IMG/VR virus record: IMGVR_UViG_3300029908_000007
Location: 1-64,000 of that record
Reading direction: 5' to 3' (one strand)
DNA from: a virus
DNA: 64,000 nt
Part shown: piece by piece, positions 40,481 through 48,875 of the stretch
Numbering within the stretch: the first letter of the stretch is position 1
Layout of the letters: every line of letters begins with the position of its first letter
Made by a program: the position numbers and the translations under genes
Notes under the pieces: generated by a model
The model's input: the letters and a program-made list of their open reading frames with translations, nothing else
What the model was told of the DNA's origin: nothing
Databases searched by the model: none

Positions 40481-42150
40481 TGGATACTAATACGTCCCAG
40501 CACTTAGTCTTCGCCGGAGATGGCGATAACATTGGTCAAAGACACGCTCGGGCCATTTTGTCCGATGACATCGCTCAAGTAAGAGAAGTTTCGGAACATA
40601 TCACCGAAGGAAATAATTTTGTAAGAGACTTTGTTGAATCCCATGGGGGCGAATGGATTAGTGGCGGCGGCGACGAATTCTCATTTATGGCTCCTCCTGA
40701 GTTTGTGGAGCTTCTCGATCAGCTCCGAAAAGATTATGAATATATAGTTCAAGCCACACTATCCGTTGGATATGGAGATACTATCTCTCAAGCCGGTAAA
40801 GCACTTTTGGTTGCTAAAAGTCGCGGAAAAGATCAAGTCGTACAGTACGAAGATTCGATGGAAGACGAGCTTCAGCGTATCGGTGAAGAAGAAAATTCTC
40901 CCGACGCAGAAGCAAAAAAAATAAAAGGTGTACTTACTAGCGATAACGGCACGCAAGCACAAGAACCTGGAAACGCGCCTCCAGAATCTGACAAGGTATT
41001 GCCAGAAGGATCTGACGCTGCTGTTAACGAACCCACTTCTTGTGAGCCACCAGTTGAAGATAATAATAACGGATATGATTCGGGTTATAAAAATAGCAAT
41101 CCCACCACTAGAAAAGACTCTTATAGAGCCGAGGATATGACTCCTCCTACGATTGCAAAACCTAACCTAAAACAGCAAACGCCGGTCAAAGAAGCGGTTT
41201 CTACCGATATTCAAGAGACCAACCGTCAAATGAATGAAGAACCCGCCAATCCAGATGAAGAGGCTCCTATGATTGAAAAACCAGCACCAAAAGCATACCA
41301 TGGACAAGCTGAGGGCGACGAAGAAGTCCCACAAAGCAATGTTCCACAAAGTGAGGCTCAGCCTAGAGATAACGATAAACCCGGTGATCTTAAATATGGA
41401 CCCGGCGAAGGCGAACAGATTCAGCCCGAAGCCGATGTTCCCGTTGAAAACGCTACCACAGATGAAGCCGAAGCCACTGAAGACCAGGACATGGAAACCA
41501 AACATTGTGAGAGCTGTACTTGCGCAGATCACAAAGACGCAGAAACTACTTTGGACGAACACGTTGACAATGCTCAGGATTTTGAAAATACCTTAGATGA
41601 CGGCCAACCTGAAGGCGCGGAAGAAACTTTAGACCAGCACATCGATAATGCCACCGATATGCAAGATAACATGGATCAAGATGGAATTAGTCGTCCCGAA
41701 GACTATGACGATAAACGCGAAGACATGGGACTTAGCGAAGAAGACTCCGGCGAACCCGACCTAGACGGCGTTCTTCGCGATGGACTTGATGAGCACGCAG
41801 AAAATATCCAGAAAGAAAAAGTTGTCAACATGGTTGGAGAAGCCCTGGAAGGATTCAAGAGTCAGAAAGCAATTCTCGATAAAGCGAAGGAACAAGCGCC
41901 AGAATTGTACGCAAGTTGCATTTCCATGTTACGCGCTATGATCGAACTCTGCTCATTGGCTGGAATCAACGATGGTGAAGCCGAACAAGAAGTTAATGAA
42001 ATCGAAGGTCAGAGTACTGCTCCAGAAGAAACTCCTGGAGAAGAGGGTACGCCAGCTGAAGCCCCTGCTGAAAGCGCATGTCCTAGTTGTGGAAAACCTC
42101 ACGATGAAGCGGCTCCCCAGGAGGGGCCGCCTGGAGCCCCACAGCAGTAA
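40480..42150 (+). CDS. GGDEF/mCpol-like domain protein with long acidic tail
   Basis: 556 residues from the ATG that shares a base with the previous stop. Residues ~8-120 resemble a minimal nucleotide-cyclase palm: FAGDGDNIGQ (Asp14/Asp16), WISGGGDEFSFM (GGDEF 63-67) and TLSVGYGDTISQAGKALLVAKSRGKDQV. This is the arrangement of GGDEF/mCpol domains that make cyclic (di)nucleotides. The remaining ~430 residues are Glu/Asp/Pro-rich and probably disordered, with LDEHxDNAxDxxxxxD repeats, ending in ACPSCGKPHDE. Lies among head and tail genes, so it may be a virion protein. Activity is inference. Confidence 0.65.
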   Translation: MDTNTSQHLVFAGDGDNIGQRHARAILSDDIAQVREVSEHITEGNNFVRDFVESHGGEWISGGGDEFSFMAPPEFVELLDQLRKDYEYIVQATLSVGYGDTISQAGKALLVAKSRGKDQVVQYEDSMEDELQRIGEEENSPDAEAKKIKGVLTSDNGTQAQEPGNAPPESDKVLPEGSDAAVNEPTSCEPPVEDNNNGYDSGYKNSNPTTRKDSYRAEDMTPPTIAKPNLKQQTPVKEAVSTDIQETNRQMNEEPANPDEEAPMIEKPAPKAYHGQAEGDEEVPQSNVPQSEAQPRDNDKPGDLKYGPGEGEQIQPEADVPVENATTDEAEATEDQDMETKHCESCTCADHKDAETTLDEHVDNAQDFENTLDDGQPEGAEETLDQHIDNATDMQDNMDQDGISRPEDYDDKREDMGLSEEDSGEPDLDGVLRDGLDEHAENIQKEKVVNMVGEALEGFKSQKAILDKAKEQAPELYASCISMLRAMIELCSLAGINDGEAEQEVNEIEGQSTAPEETPGEEGTPAEAPAESACPSCGKPHDEAAPQEGPPGAPQQ

Positions 42151-42364
42151 GCCCGAAGCTCAGGCCGAGGGCGCCGTAGGATCGGTTAAGAAATTGCCGA
42201 CTAAACATTCTACACCACATATTCCCAAAGAGACCACTCCGGTTGGAGGCGTCAATGCTAAAGGCCAGAAACGCTATATCGATCCCTCTACGGGAAAAGA
42301 TGCTTACATCGACATGAAAACCCCTAGAGTTAAGGGACCAAGAGGTCTTCCCGTAAAAGGCTAG
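42104..42364 (+). CDS. Small basic protein overlapping the acidic gene
   Basis: About 86 residues in the +1 frame relative to the gene at 40480, overlapping its last 47 bases. The supported part is KPEAQAEGAVGSVKKLPTKH...PRVKGPRGLPVKG. The ATG at 42104 has only GGAAAA upstream, while a strong AGGAGGGG at 42119 is followed by no usual start. Either this start is right, or the segment is fused to the upstream protein by +1 frameshifting near the GC hairpin at 42111-42138. Confidence 0.45.
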   Translation: MKRLPRRGRLEPHSSKPEAQAEGAVGSVKKLPTKHSTPHIPKETTPVGGVNAKGQKRYIDPSTGKDAYIDMKTPRVKGPRGLPVKG

Positions 42365-42365
42365 C

Positions 42366-43214
42366 ATGCTAAAATTCAATATTGACCCCAAAGATATATT
42401 GGCTGCATGTAAGGATTCCCAAGAAGAGGTTAAAAAAGCCTTAACTAAAGGTGTAAAAGATCTCGCAGTTGCGGCTCAAGGACATATTGTCGAACTTGCT
42501 AAAGGCGAACTGAGTCCGGCTTTGTTTAAGATCTTTAAGGGTGACCAAAAAGAACCCACACTTCGCATAGATACTATTGACGCCAATACCCATGTTATAA
42601 CCTTATCGGGCTCTGCTTACTGGATTGAAGAAGGCATTGAGCCGGGCAGTGATATGAAAACGGACAAGTGGCTTTTTAAATCTAAAAAGACCAGAACTTC
42701 TAAAGAAGGTTACCGCTATTTATTTGTACCATTTGAACATTCAGCACCTCCTAGCACCCAGACCGGCTATGAAAAAGGCCTAACCGACCGCGTTAAGTTC
42801 GAACTCAAGGCTAAAAACAAACAACGTAAACAGAATGGCCTATCTCAGATTCCTTGGATGGGGATAGAAAGAGATGAGCATGGTAAACCCAAAGAGGGTT
42901 TGATCCATGAATTTGATTTCAAAGGCACCAAAGCAAAAGATAGTTGGACATCTAATCCATTAGAACGTTTGAGGGTCTATCAAGCCGTTGAAAGAGATAA
43001 AGAAGGAAAAGCTAAGCTCACTAAAGGCGGCAAAGAAAAAGTAACCCGATCGTGGATGACGTTCCGTACTGCTTCCGAAAATCCAAAAAGTAAAGATAAG
43101 TTTATACACCCCGGTTATACCGGCAACAAGTTTATGGATAAAACTAAAGAATGGGCTGAAACCGAATTCTACGGCAAAATCCTACCTGACATTTTTGCGA
43201 AGTGGAAGGACTAA
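42366..43214 (+). CDS. HK97 gp10-like neck/tail completion protein
   Basis: 282 residues. N-terminal helix (KKALTKGVKDLAVAAQGHIV), a strand ITLSGSAYWIEEGIEPG, YRYLFVPFEHSAP and the C-terminal FRTASENPKSKDKFIHPGYTG match the pattern of gp10-type proteins in which a phage tail/neck protein has W-I-E-x-G and H-P-G motifs. Role at the head-tail joint inferred. Confidence 0.65.
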   Translation: MLKFNIDPKDILAACKDSQEEVKKALTKGVKDLAVAAQGHIVELAKGELSPALFKIFKGDQKEPTLRIDTIDANTHVITLSGSAYWIEEGIEPGSDMKTDKWLFKSKKTRTSKEGYRYLFVPFEHSAPPSTQTGYEKGLTDRVKFELKAKNKQRKQNGLSQIPWMGIERDEHGKPKEGLIHEFDFKGTKAKDSWTSNPLERLRVYQAVERDKEGKAKLTKGGKEKVTRSWMTFRTASENPKSKDKFIHPGYTGNKFMDKTKEWAETEFYGKILPDIFAKWKD

Positions 43215-43215
43215 T

Positions 43216-44229
43216 ATGGGTGGAATATTTCAAACCGACGCACTGCTTAAGACCATACTTGAAGAATCTCTGCAGGATGTTAAGAATAATCTGTGGCTTG
43301 TCGAATACATATTAGAAGATTTCACTCAAAACAAGTTCTTGCGCACAAAATTTGGACAAAAGCAAATCGCTGCTGCCAAAGAATTCTTTTTAAATAACAA
43401 TGTCAATGTTCAGTTACAGTTCTCCAAAGATAAAGAGAAATTCCCAGCTATCTTCTTAACGATGGGCAGTAGTAATGAATTTCAAGAAAATCGCACCATG
43501 GGCGACGTTGGAGAAAGAAATATCATTTTACAGCCGTCACAGGTTGGTTTAAAAATACCTTATGTGGTACCACCCTTTATTCCCACAAGTTTTGATGTCG
43601 CCACAGGAACTATCGGGGTCCCTGAAGGAATTGATCTCATGCCAGTTTCTCCAGGCATGGTCGTACTGAATCCTGAAAATGGTAACGGCTACCCAGTAAT
43701 CAGTATTAACGGTCAAAGTATTATGGTTCAAGCCGGGATCGAATTAGACGCGTCCCAACTCGGGGTTGTTCCTCAATATCGTTATTTCCAATCCCGTCTG
43801 GGACGTTCATTCTTCGAAGAAACCTGGGCCATGACTATTGCAACGAATGATCCTCAGACGTTGCTTTGGCTTCATAGTTTGGTAGTTTACACACTTCTCA
43901 GATATCGTGAGTTTTTTGAACACAATGGCTTTTTGGAAACCAAACTGAATAGTACCGACATTTTTACTCCCGAGTTTAGCAATGCCGGTGGCGAAGAAAT
44001 CTACTGTAGACAAGTTACCATGAGCGGTCGCGTAGTCCAGAGCTGGATTCGTGGTCTTCATAAGAAAATCGAATCCGTTCTTATTAGAGATATTAATCCT
44101 GCCGCTGTTACTTTAGCCGATCCTTCAGGCTATGTCGGCGGCATACGCATCGTTAGTAACCTAACAACTCCTCCTCTTCAACAGAATGATACGACCTATT
44201 TTACCGAAAATCCGGAAGACGAAGAGTAA
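43216..44229 (+). CDS. Putative tail terminator/neck protein
   Basis: 337 residues from ATG 43216 (GGAAGGA upstream; the longer frame lacks an RBS). Helical N-terminus, then beta-rich body with VVLNPENGNGYPVISIN and a helical WAMTIATNDPQTLLWLHSLV section. Such proteins between gp10-like and sheath genes are usually tail terminator or completion proteins. Family not confirmed. Confidence 0.55.
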   Translation: MGGIFQTDALLKTILEESLQDVKNNLWLVEYILEDFTQNKFLRTKFGQKQIAAAKEFFLNNNVNVQLQFSKDKEKFPAIFLTMGSSNEFQENRTMGDVGERNIILQPSQVGLKIPYVVPPFIPTSFDVATGTIGVPEGIDLMPVSPGMVVLNPENGNGYPVISINGQSIMVQAGIELDASQLGVVPQYRYFQSRLGRSFFEETWAMTIATNDPQTLLWLHSLVVYTLLRYREFFEHNGFLETKLNSTDIFTPEFSNAGGEEIYCRQVTMSGRVVQSWIRGLHKKIESVLIRDINPAAVTLADPSGYVGGIRIVSNLTTPPLQQNDTTYFTENPEDEE

Positions 44230-44501
44230 TGAAACTACCCAAAACCCCCAAACTCGGTGCTACTTTGGGCTCGACTCTGGGTACAACTTTAGGTACGCCC
44301 GCCGCTAGTGCTCCTAAAGACATAACCAAAATTGGTAAGCAAGGTGTGGCTGCGAAAATGCCAAAGCCAAAAGCGCCACGCGATGCATTTGCGCCGCCAA
44401 GCGTGTTTTTTGGGAAAAGTGAAGATAAGCCAAAACATCTAAGTGTCTGTAAATTAAAGGATTTTATTGAACATAAAATGAAAAAACGGGCTCAAAAATG
44501 A
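44229..44501 (+). CDS. Small basic Pro/Ala-rich protein
   Basis: 90 residues: an LGxTLGSTLGTTLGTP repeat, K/P-rich centre and helical basic end (FIEHKMKKRAQK). Start overlaps the upstream stop (TAATG). The end (K-L-S...FIEHKMKKRAQK) resembles the C-terminal helix of the gene at 44538 (KLSKFMEFRHAKKKAQ), so they may share a binding partner. Confidence 0.6.
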   Translation: MKLPKTPKLGATLGSTLGTTLGTPAASAPKDITKIGKQGVAAKMPKPKAPRDAFAPPSVFFGKSEDKPKHLSVCKLKDFIEHKMKKRAQK

Positions 44502-44511
44502 TTAGGGAATC

Positions 44512-44519
44512 AATCTTTA
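44512..44519 (+). promoter_or_regulatory. AATCTTTA promoter-like box
   Basis: Context GAATC-AATCTTTA-TGTGTATAAGG, 18 bases before the ATG at 44538, which has an AAGGGG. Confidence 0.6.
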
Positions 44520-44537
44520 TGTGTATAAGGGGCAACT

Positions 44538-45224
44538 ATGGCCGAAAACAATAAAACAGTTTCAGCACGCGATGCAATTCTAGCCGTTCTCGCCAAGGCC
44601 AAACAAGTCCTTGAAACTTCCGATCTTGTTAAATCCGAATACAAGACTGAAAATTCCCCTAAGCCCGGCGTTAAGTATGGCAAAATTGAAACCGCTCAAA
44701 AAGCGACCGAACGCGATTATAAAGAATATGAAGTGAAATCAGGTGGTTCCAAGGATTCTACCGGCCCTCGTGTTGCTAAGCAAATTTCTCCAAGTGGTAA
44801 TCCAAAAGAAGAAGCTGAAGGCAACAATAAGCCCGATGGCATGGAACCCCACTACGAGTTTAAAGACAAGGTTGCCGGAGAATTGGCTAAAGAAAAGAAA
44901 GCTTTAGGCAAGGCTGAAAATCCAGATAAAGAGCAAGACGCTGCGCTTGGTGAAAAAGTCGAGAACGACGTCGAAGAACATTTTAAAGAAAATGCAGGCG
45001 CTGAACGACAAGAAGGACATTCTATGGCTAATCCTGAAGATAAGACCGACAAAGCAACAACGATTCCAAGGCTGATTTTGTCGGCTAAACTATCGAAATT
45101 TATGGAATTTCGCCACGCAAAGAAAAAAGCTCAAGAATCCGCCGCCGCCGTAGGATCTCCAGCCGCTTCTGCTCCAGCCCCAAGATCGACCCAGGATAGT
45201 CAACCGGACACAAAGAAGATATAA
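44538..45224 (+). CDS. Charged virion-region protein
   Basis: 228 residues, Lys/Glu-rich and probably extended, with a helical N-terminus (SARDAILAVLAKAKQVLETS) and a C-terminal helix KLSKFMEFRHAKKKAQ. Composition suits a scaffold-like or internal head protein. No family recognised. Confidence 0.6.
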   Translation: MAENNKTVSARDAILAVLAKAKQVLETSDLVKSEYKTENSPKPGVKYGKIETAQKATERDYKEYEVKSGGSKDSTGPRVAKQISPSGNPKEEAEGNNKPDGMEPHYEFKDKVAGELAKEKKALGKAENPDKEQDAALGEKVENDVEEHFKENAGAERQEGHSMANPEDKTDKATTIPRLILSAKLSKFMEFRHAKKKAQESAAAVGSPAASAPAPRSTQDSQPDTKKI

Positions 45225-45226
45225 TA

Positions 45227-45823
45227 ATGAAAACCTGTTCGAAGTGCGAAATCACAAAAGACCTTGAATGTTTTGGGAAAGCTCCCCAAAACAAAGACGG
45301 TCTTAATGGGCAATGCAAAGAGTGTAGAGCCGCTTATTTACTAGATTATAATGAAAAAAACAAAGAAAAGGTTATGGCGGGTCAAAGAAGATATTATAAA
45401 GAAAACAGGGTAGAGATTATAGAAGAAAAAAAGATCTATCGTGCTTTGAATTTAGAAACTATCAAACCCAAAACCAATGCTAGACTCAGGGCTAGAAGAA
45501 AAAATGATCCTCAATTTAAATTGGCAGCTAATTTAAGAGGACGTCTTAATATGGCTATTAAAAGAGGGTACAAGGCAGGTTCGGCGGTAGATGATTTGGG
45601 ATGTTCTGTAGAATCTTTTAAATCTTATATAGAAGGTCTACTCCAGCCGGGCATGACATGGGCTAACTATAGCCCAAGAGGATGGCATTTGGATCATAAA
45701 GTCCCCTTGGCTAGCTTTGATTTAACAGATAGAGAACAGTTTTTGAAGGCTTGTCATTACACCAATTTACAGCCTTTGTGGGCCGTAGACAATATTAAGA
45801 AAGGTGACAAAATTTATGGCTAA
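45227..45823 (+). CDS. HNH endonuclease
   Basis: 198 residues. N-terminal zinc motif CSKCEITKDLECF...CKECR, basic helices, then the HNH core GWHLDHKVPLASFDLTD and NLQPLWAVDNIKKGD. Typical free-standing phage HNH nuclease, inserted between the gene at 44538 and the small gene at 45816, overlapping the latter by 8 bases. Confidence 0.85.
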   Translation: MKTCSKCEITKDLECFGKAPQNKDGLNGQCKECRAAYLLDYNEKNKEKVMAGQRRYYKENRVEIIEEKKIYRALNLETIKPKTNARLRARRKNDPQFKLAANLRGRLNMAIKRGYKAGSAVDDLGCSVESFKSYIEGLLQPGMTWANYSPRGWHLDHKVPLASFDLTDREQFLKACHYTNLQPLWAVDNIKKGDKIYG

Positions 45824-46082
45824 GAAACAAACTCAAGCCGCAGAGATGACTCTAGAAGAAGCGAAGGCTTTTCGAGCTGCTTTAGCTCGTCCCCAAGAAA
45901 AAACTTTGTCCGGTAAACAAAGACGCGAAGCTTTTAAAGCCTTTTGGGCCCAAAATAAAAAAGCCTACGGCATGACCAATAAGCTAGAAGAAATTCTTTG
46001 GCTTCATATGGTTGCCACTAAGAACGATGAACCCGCTAATTTCGAAGCCGGTTTAAAACATTTTGGAATCAAGAAAGTTTAA
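45816..46082 (+). CDS. Small helical protein before the tail sheath
   Basis: 88 residues, helical (MTLEEAKAFRAALARP, KLEEILWLHMVATK). ATG 45816 lies inside the end of the endonuclease gene. Position directly before the sheath suggests a tail-related or assembly gene. No family recognised. Confidence 0.6.
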   Translation: MAKKQTQAAEMTLEEAKAFRAALARPQEKTLSGKQRREAFKAFWAQNKKAYGMTNKLEEILWLHMVATKNDEPANFEAGLKHFGIKKV

Positions 46083-46097
46083 TAGGGAGAAATACAA

Positions 46098-48236
46098 ATG
46101 AATCAGCAATTAGTCACTCCAAATGTGTCGACAAACATTCCAGGCACTTATGTTAATTATACCGTACTAAGTCAGCCAATCGGCGTAACTTCCAGCGGTA
46201 TTCTTTTGATCATGGGCGAAGCCGCAGGCGGCCCTAGCTACGAACAAGTCGCGCTTAAAAACAGCGTTTACACACCCGATCAGCTTCAAAAGGTCATCCA
46301 GACCTACACCAGCGGTCAGATCGTCGACGCTTTCCAGGCCATTACCGCTCCTTCTAACGACGCCAACATCTCGGGTACCGCTACCCAAATCTACGTCGTT
46401 AAGACCAACACGGGAACCAAAGCTAATGCGACACTTCCTAGTTCTTATGGAACGCTAACCGATATCAACTGGGGAGTTCTTGGAAATCAAGACCAATATC
46501 AAACTTTAGCTGTTCAAGCCGAAGTCGCTCCCACTGTGACCGGTGGAACCATTCCTTCTTTCAGTGCAACTCCCAACGCTACTTTTACCGTTCGCTTGAA
46601 CGGTGGCGCTGCTATGGTTGCAACGGTTGGATCCGGTCCCTATACTACGGGCGCTCAAGTCGCTGCTTCCATCACCGGGCTCCCATCTGGTATCACCGCT
46701 AGCGGTAACGCTACTTCTATCACTTTAACTGTCACTGCAGACGCTTCTGCTTGGGGTAAAGGTTGGGGTAAGAGCTTCGAGCTTATCGACAGCACTCCAG
46801 GCGATCTGGCAGCTTTAGGTCTTGCTCCTGGTTTGACCGTTTCTTCGGAAGAACCTGAAATCGAACTCCAAGATTCCAATGCTTCTCGCGGTGTCAGCGA
46901 AACCTTAACTGCCAACGCAGCGGTAGCTCTTGCTGTTGGTTATGCTGGAACCACAGCTACTCTCACTATTGCCTTGGTTTCTGGCGTCTATACCTTAACC
47001 ACAACGGTTACCGGCGGCAGCGGTGGAAATCTGAGCATTAACTTAAGCCAGTATTCCACAATCGGCGCTTTGGCGACATTCATTGCAAGTCAAATCGGCT
47101 ACTCCGCCACTGTCATTCCTGCCGCTAATTCTCTTCCTACTTCGGCATTGGACGCGGTTTCTGCAATAGGTATTTGCGCAACTGGCGCTGGAGACGAACC
47201 CGGTCGTATTAAAATGGGACTTTATCAGTTCGAACAAGCGATGGCCACCAGCAAACAGTTGGTTTTCACGCCAATCGCAACCGCAGGGCTTCCCGCTCCT
47301 ATGACCGCCCCCGCTTATCTGACTGGCGGAACCATCGGCGCCACTCTGGCTGCTGATATCGTTAATGTCGTCGACACCCTGGGCGGTGTAAACGTTGACA
47401 TTATCGTTCCATTGTTCTCGCAAAACGCTAGCGCCGATATCATCGCTGGTTTGACGGATCCTGCTTCGACTTATACGATTGCCGCTATCAATGCATTGCT
47501 TAAGAGTCATTGTATTGAGGAAAGCAATCCGAGCCTTAACAGAAACCGTATTTGTATCTTGTCTATGAACAGTACGTTTGCAATTGCCGCAGCCGCCGCT
47601 CAAGGCCTTGCAAGCGCTCTGTGTTCTTTGACCTTCCAGAATGTAACACAGGTTAATAGCCTTGGTGTTATCACTCAGTTCCAACCTTGGTACGCCTCGG
47701 TTGTCGCTGCTGGCATGCAGTTGGGCGGATTTTACAAAGCCATTGTAAACAAATACGCAAACCTGATCAGTATCATCGATCCATCGGACTACGATAGTGG
47801 GTCTCCTGGCGATACCTCAGAAGCTTTGTCTGCTGGTTTGCTTCCTCTATATACCGATATCGGTGGACCTAAATGGGTTAGCGATCAAACAACCTACGGA
47901 ATCGATTCCAACTTTGTGTGGAATTCAATCCAGGCCGTGTACGACGCCAACTTGATCGCAAAAGATCTGAAAGTCAGTTTCACCAATGCTTTTGTTGGTC
48001 AAAGTTTGGCCGACGTTTCCGCAGCATCAGCTTCTGCTTTCTTAACGCAGAAGATGGCTGGCTACATGCAGCTTAAACTGATTGCGCCTAGCAATGGTGC
48101 CCCACTTGGTTTCAACAATGCGAAGATCACAATTGTCGCACCTACAATGACCGTGGCCGTGAACATCTATCTCGCAACGGCGATTTATTTTATTCCAATC
48201 AGCTTCAGTATCTCAGCTGTGGAACAATCGGCTTAA
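46098..48236 (+). CDS. Contractile tail sheath protein
   Basis: 712 residues. N-terminus NVSTNIPGTYVNYTVLSQPIG, a central inserted beta domain (about 140-330, Thr/Ala/Gly-rich), and the conserved C-terminal domain (AKDLKVSFTNAFVGQSLADV, FLTQKMAGYM, ITIVAPTMTVAVNIYLA) as in myovirus sheath proteins. Polymerises round the tube and contracts on infection. GGGAG precedes the ATG; the tube gene follows. Confidence 0.85.
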   Translation: MNQQLVTPNVSTNIPGTYVNYTVLSQPIGVTSSGILLIMGEAAGGPSYEQVALKNSVYTPDQLQKVIQTYTSGQIVDAFQAITAPSNDANISGTATQIYVVKTNTGTKANATLPSSYGTLTDINWGVLGNQDQYQTLAVQAEVAPTVTGGTIPSFSATPNATFTVRLNGGAAMVATVGSGPYTTGAQVAASITGLPSGITASGNATSITLTVTADASAWGKGWGKSFELIDSTPGDLAALGLAPGLTVSSEEPEIELQDSNASRGVSETLTANAAVALAVGYAGTTATLTIALVSGVYTLTTTVTGGSGGNLSINLSQYSTIGALATFIASQIGYSATVIPAANSLPTSALDAVSAIGICATGAGDEPGRIKMGLYQFEQAMATSKQLVFTPIATAGLPAPMTAPAYLTGGTIGATLAADIVNVVDTLGGVNVDIIVPLFSQNASADIIAGLTDPASTYTIAAINALLKSHCIEESNPSLNRNRICILSMNSTFAIAAAAAQGLASALCSLTFQNVTQVNSLGVITQFQPWYASVVAAGMQLGGFYKAIVNKYANLISIIDPSDYDSGSPGDTSEALSAGLLPLYTDIGGPKWVSDQTTYGIDSNFVWNSIQAVYDANLIAKDLKVSFTNAFVGQSLADVSAASASAFLTQKMAGYMQLKLIAPSNGAPLGFNNAKITIVAPTMTVAVNIYLATAIYFIPISFSISAVEQSA

Positions 48237-48258
48237 TTTAGTATAAGGAGAATGAAAA

Positions 48259-48789
48259 ATGGCTGGAGCACAACTACCTAATTTAAATCCCACCAATGGT
48301 GGAACAGGTCAAAGCTACACCGTAACTGGTGGAAGAGCTTTGCTTTATTTACCTAATCAATCTGGGCAACTGGTGTTGGCTGGGACCTTTGATACCGTTA
48401 GCAGAGGCCGAGGACTTGGGACTGAAGCAATTCATACCCTCGGTCAATATTCGGCCCGCGAAATTGCAATTACTTCTTACAACGAAGTTACTGTAAATTG
48501 TAGCGGATTCCGTGTAGTCGGAGCTGGAACTACGGTTCTTGGTCATTTCCCCACACTTGCTGAGATCTTAAACTATTCATCTGTCACAATCAAAGTTGTT
48601 GACAGGCAGACTGGCGATACGATTTTAGTCGTAACCGGCGCTGTTCCTACTACAGACAATGAGAACTATTCGAGCCGAGCCACCACCAAGACATCGATTT
48701 CTTATACGGGAATCGCGGCTTTCGATGAATCGACCACTGATTCTTCGGGTAATCCGACAGATGGTGAAGGCACGCCAAGTTGGCCATAA
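48259..48789 (+). CDS. Tail tube protein
   Basis: 176 residues, beta-rich, right behind the sheath with an AAGGAG RBS. Short, polar N-terminus followed by VTGGRALLYLPNQSGQLV and a late helix region; length and position are those of a myovirus tail tube. It ends at a strong terminator, consistent with abundant expression. Confidence 0.75.
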   Translation: MAGAQLPNLNPTNGGTGQSYTVTGGRALLYLPNQSGQLVLAGTFDTVSRGRGLGTEAIHTLGQYSAREIAITSYNEVTVNCSGFRVVGAGTTVLGHFPTLAEILNYSSVTIKVVDRQTGDTILVVTGAVPTTDNENYSSRATTKTSISYTGIAAFDESTTDSSGNPTDGEGTPSWP

Positions 48790-48822
48790 GTATTTGACAC
48801 TACATAGTTAAATTATTATTTG

Positions 48823-48856
48823 AGGCCGTCAAAATAAAAACTTGACGGCCTTTTTA
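48823..48856 (+). terminator. Intrinsic terminator after tail tube
   Basis: GGCCGTCAA/TTGACGGCC 9-bp stem (48824-48832 with 48842-48850, extended by A-T at its base), 9-base A-rich loop, then TTTTT. The right arm contains the TTGACG that also serves as the -35 of the next promoter. Confidence 0.9.
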
Positions 48857-48869
48857 TATATGATATAGT
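48842..48869 (+). promoter_or_regulatory. Promoter nested in a terminator, leaderless gene
   Basis: TTGACG (48842-48847), 16-base spacer ending ATGA, TATAGT (48864-48869), then 6 bases to the ATG at 48876. The -35 box lies in the right arm of the sheath-tube terminator. Confidence 0.65.
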
Positions 48870-48875
48870 GGGTAT

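Noticed and set aside
41972-42103. Upstream extension of the 42104 frame to 41972
   Set aside because: It would overlap the end of the 40480 gene by about 180 bases with basic shadow sequence; the downstream start or a frameshift is more likely.
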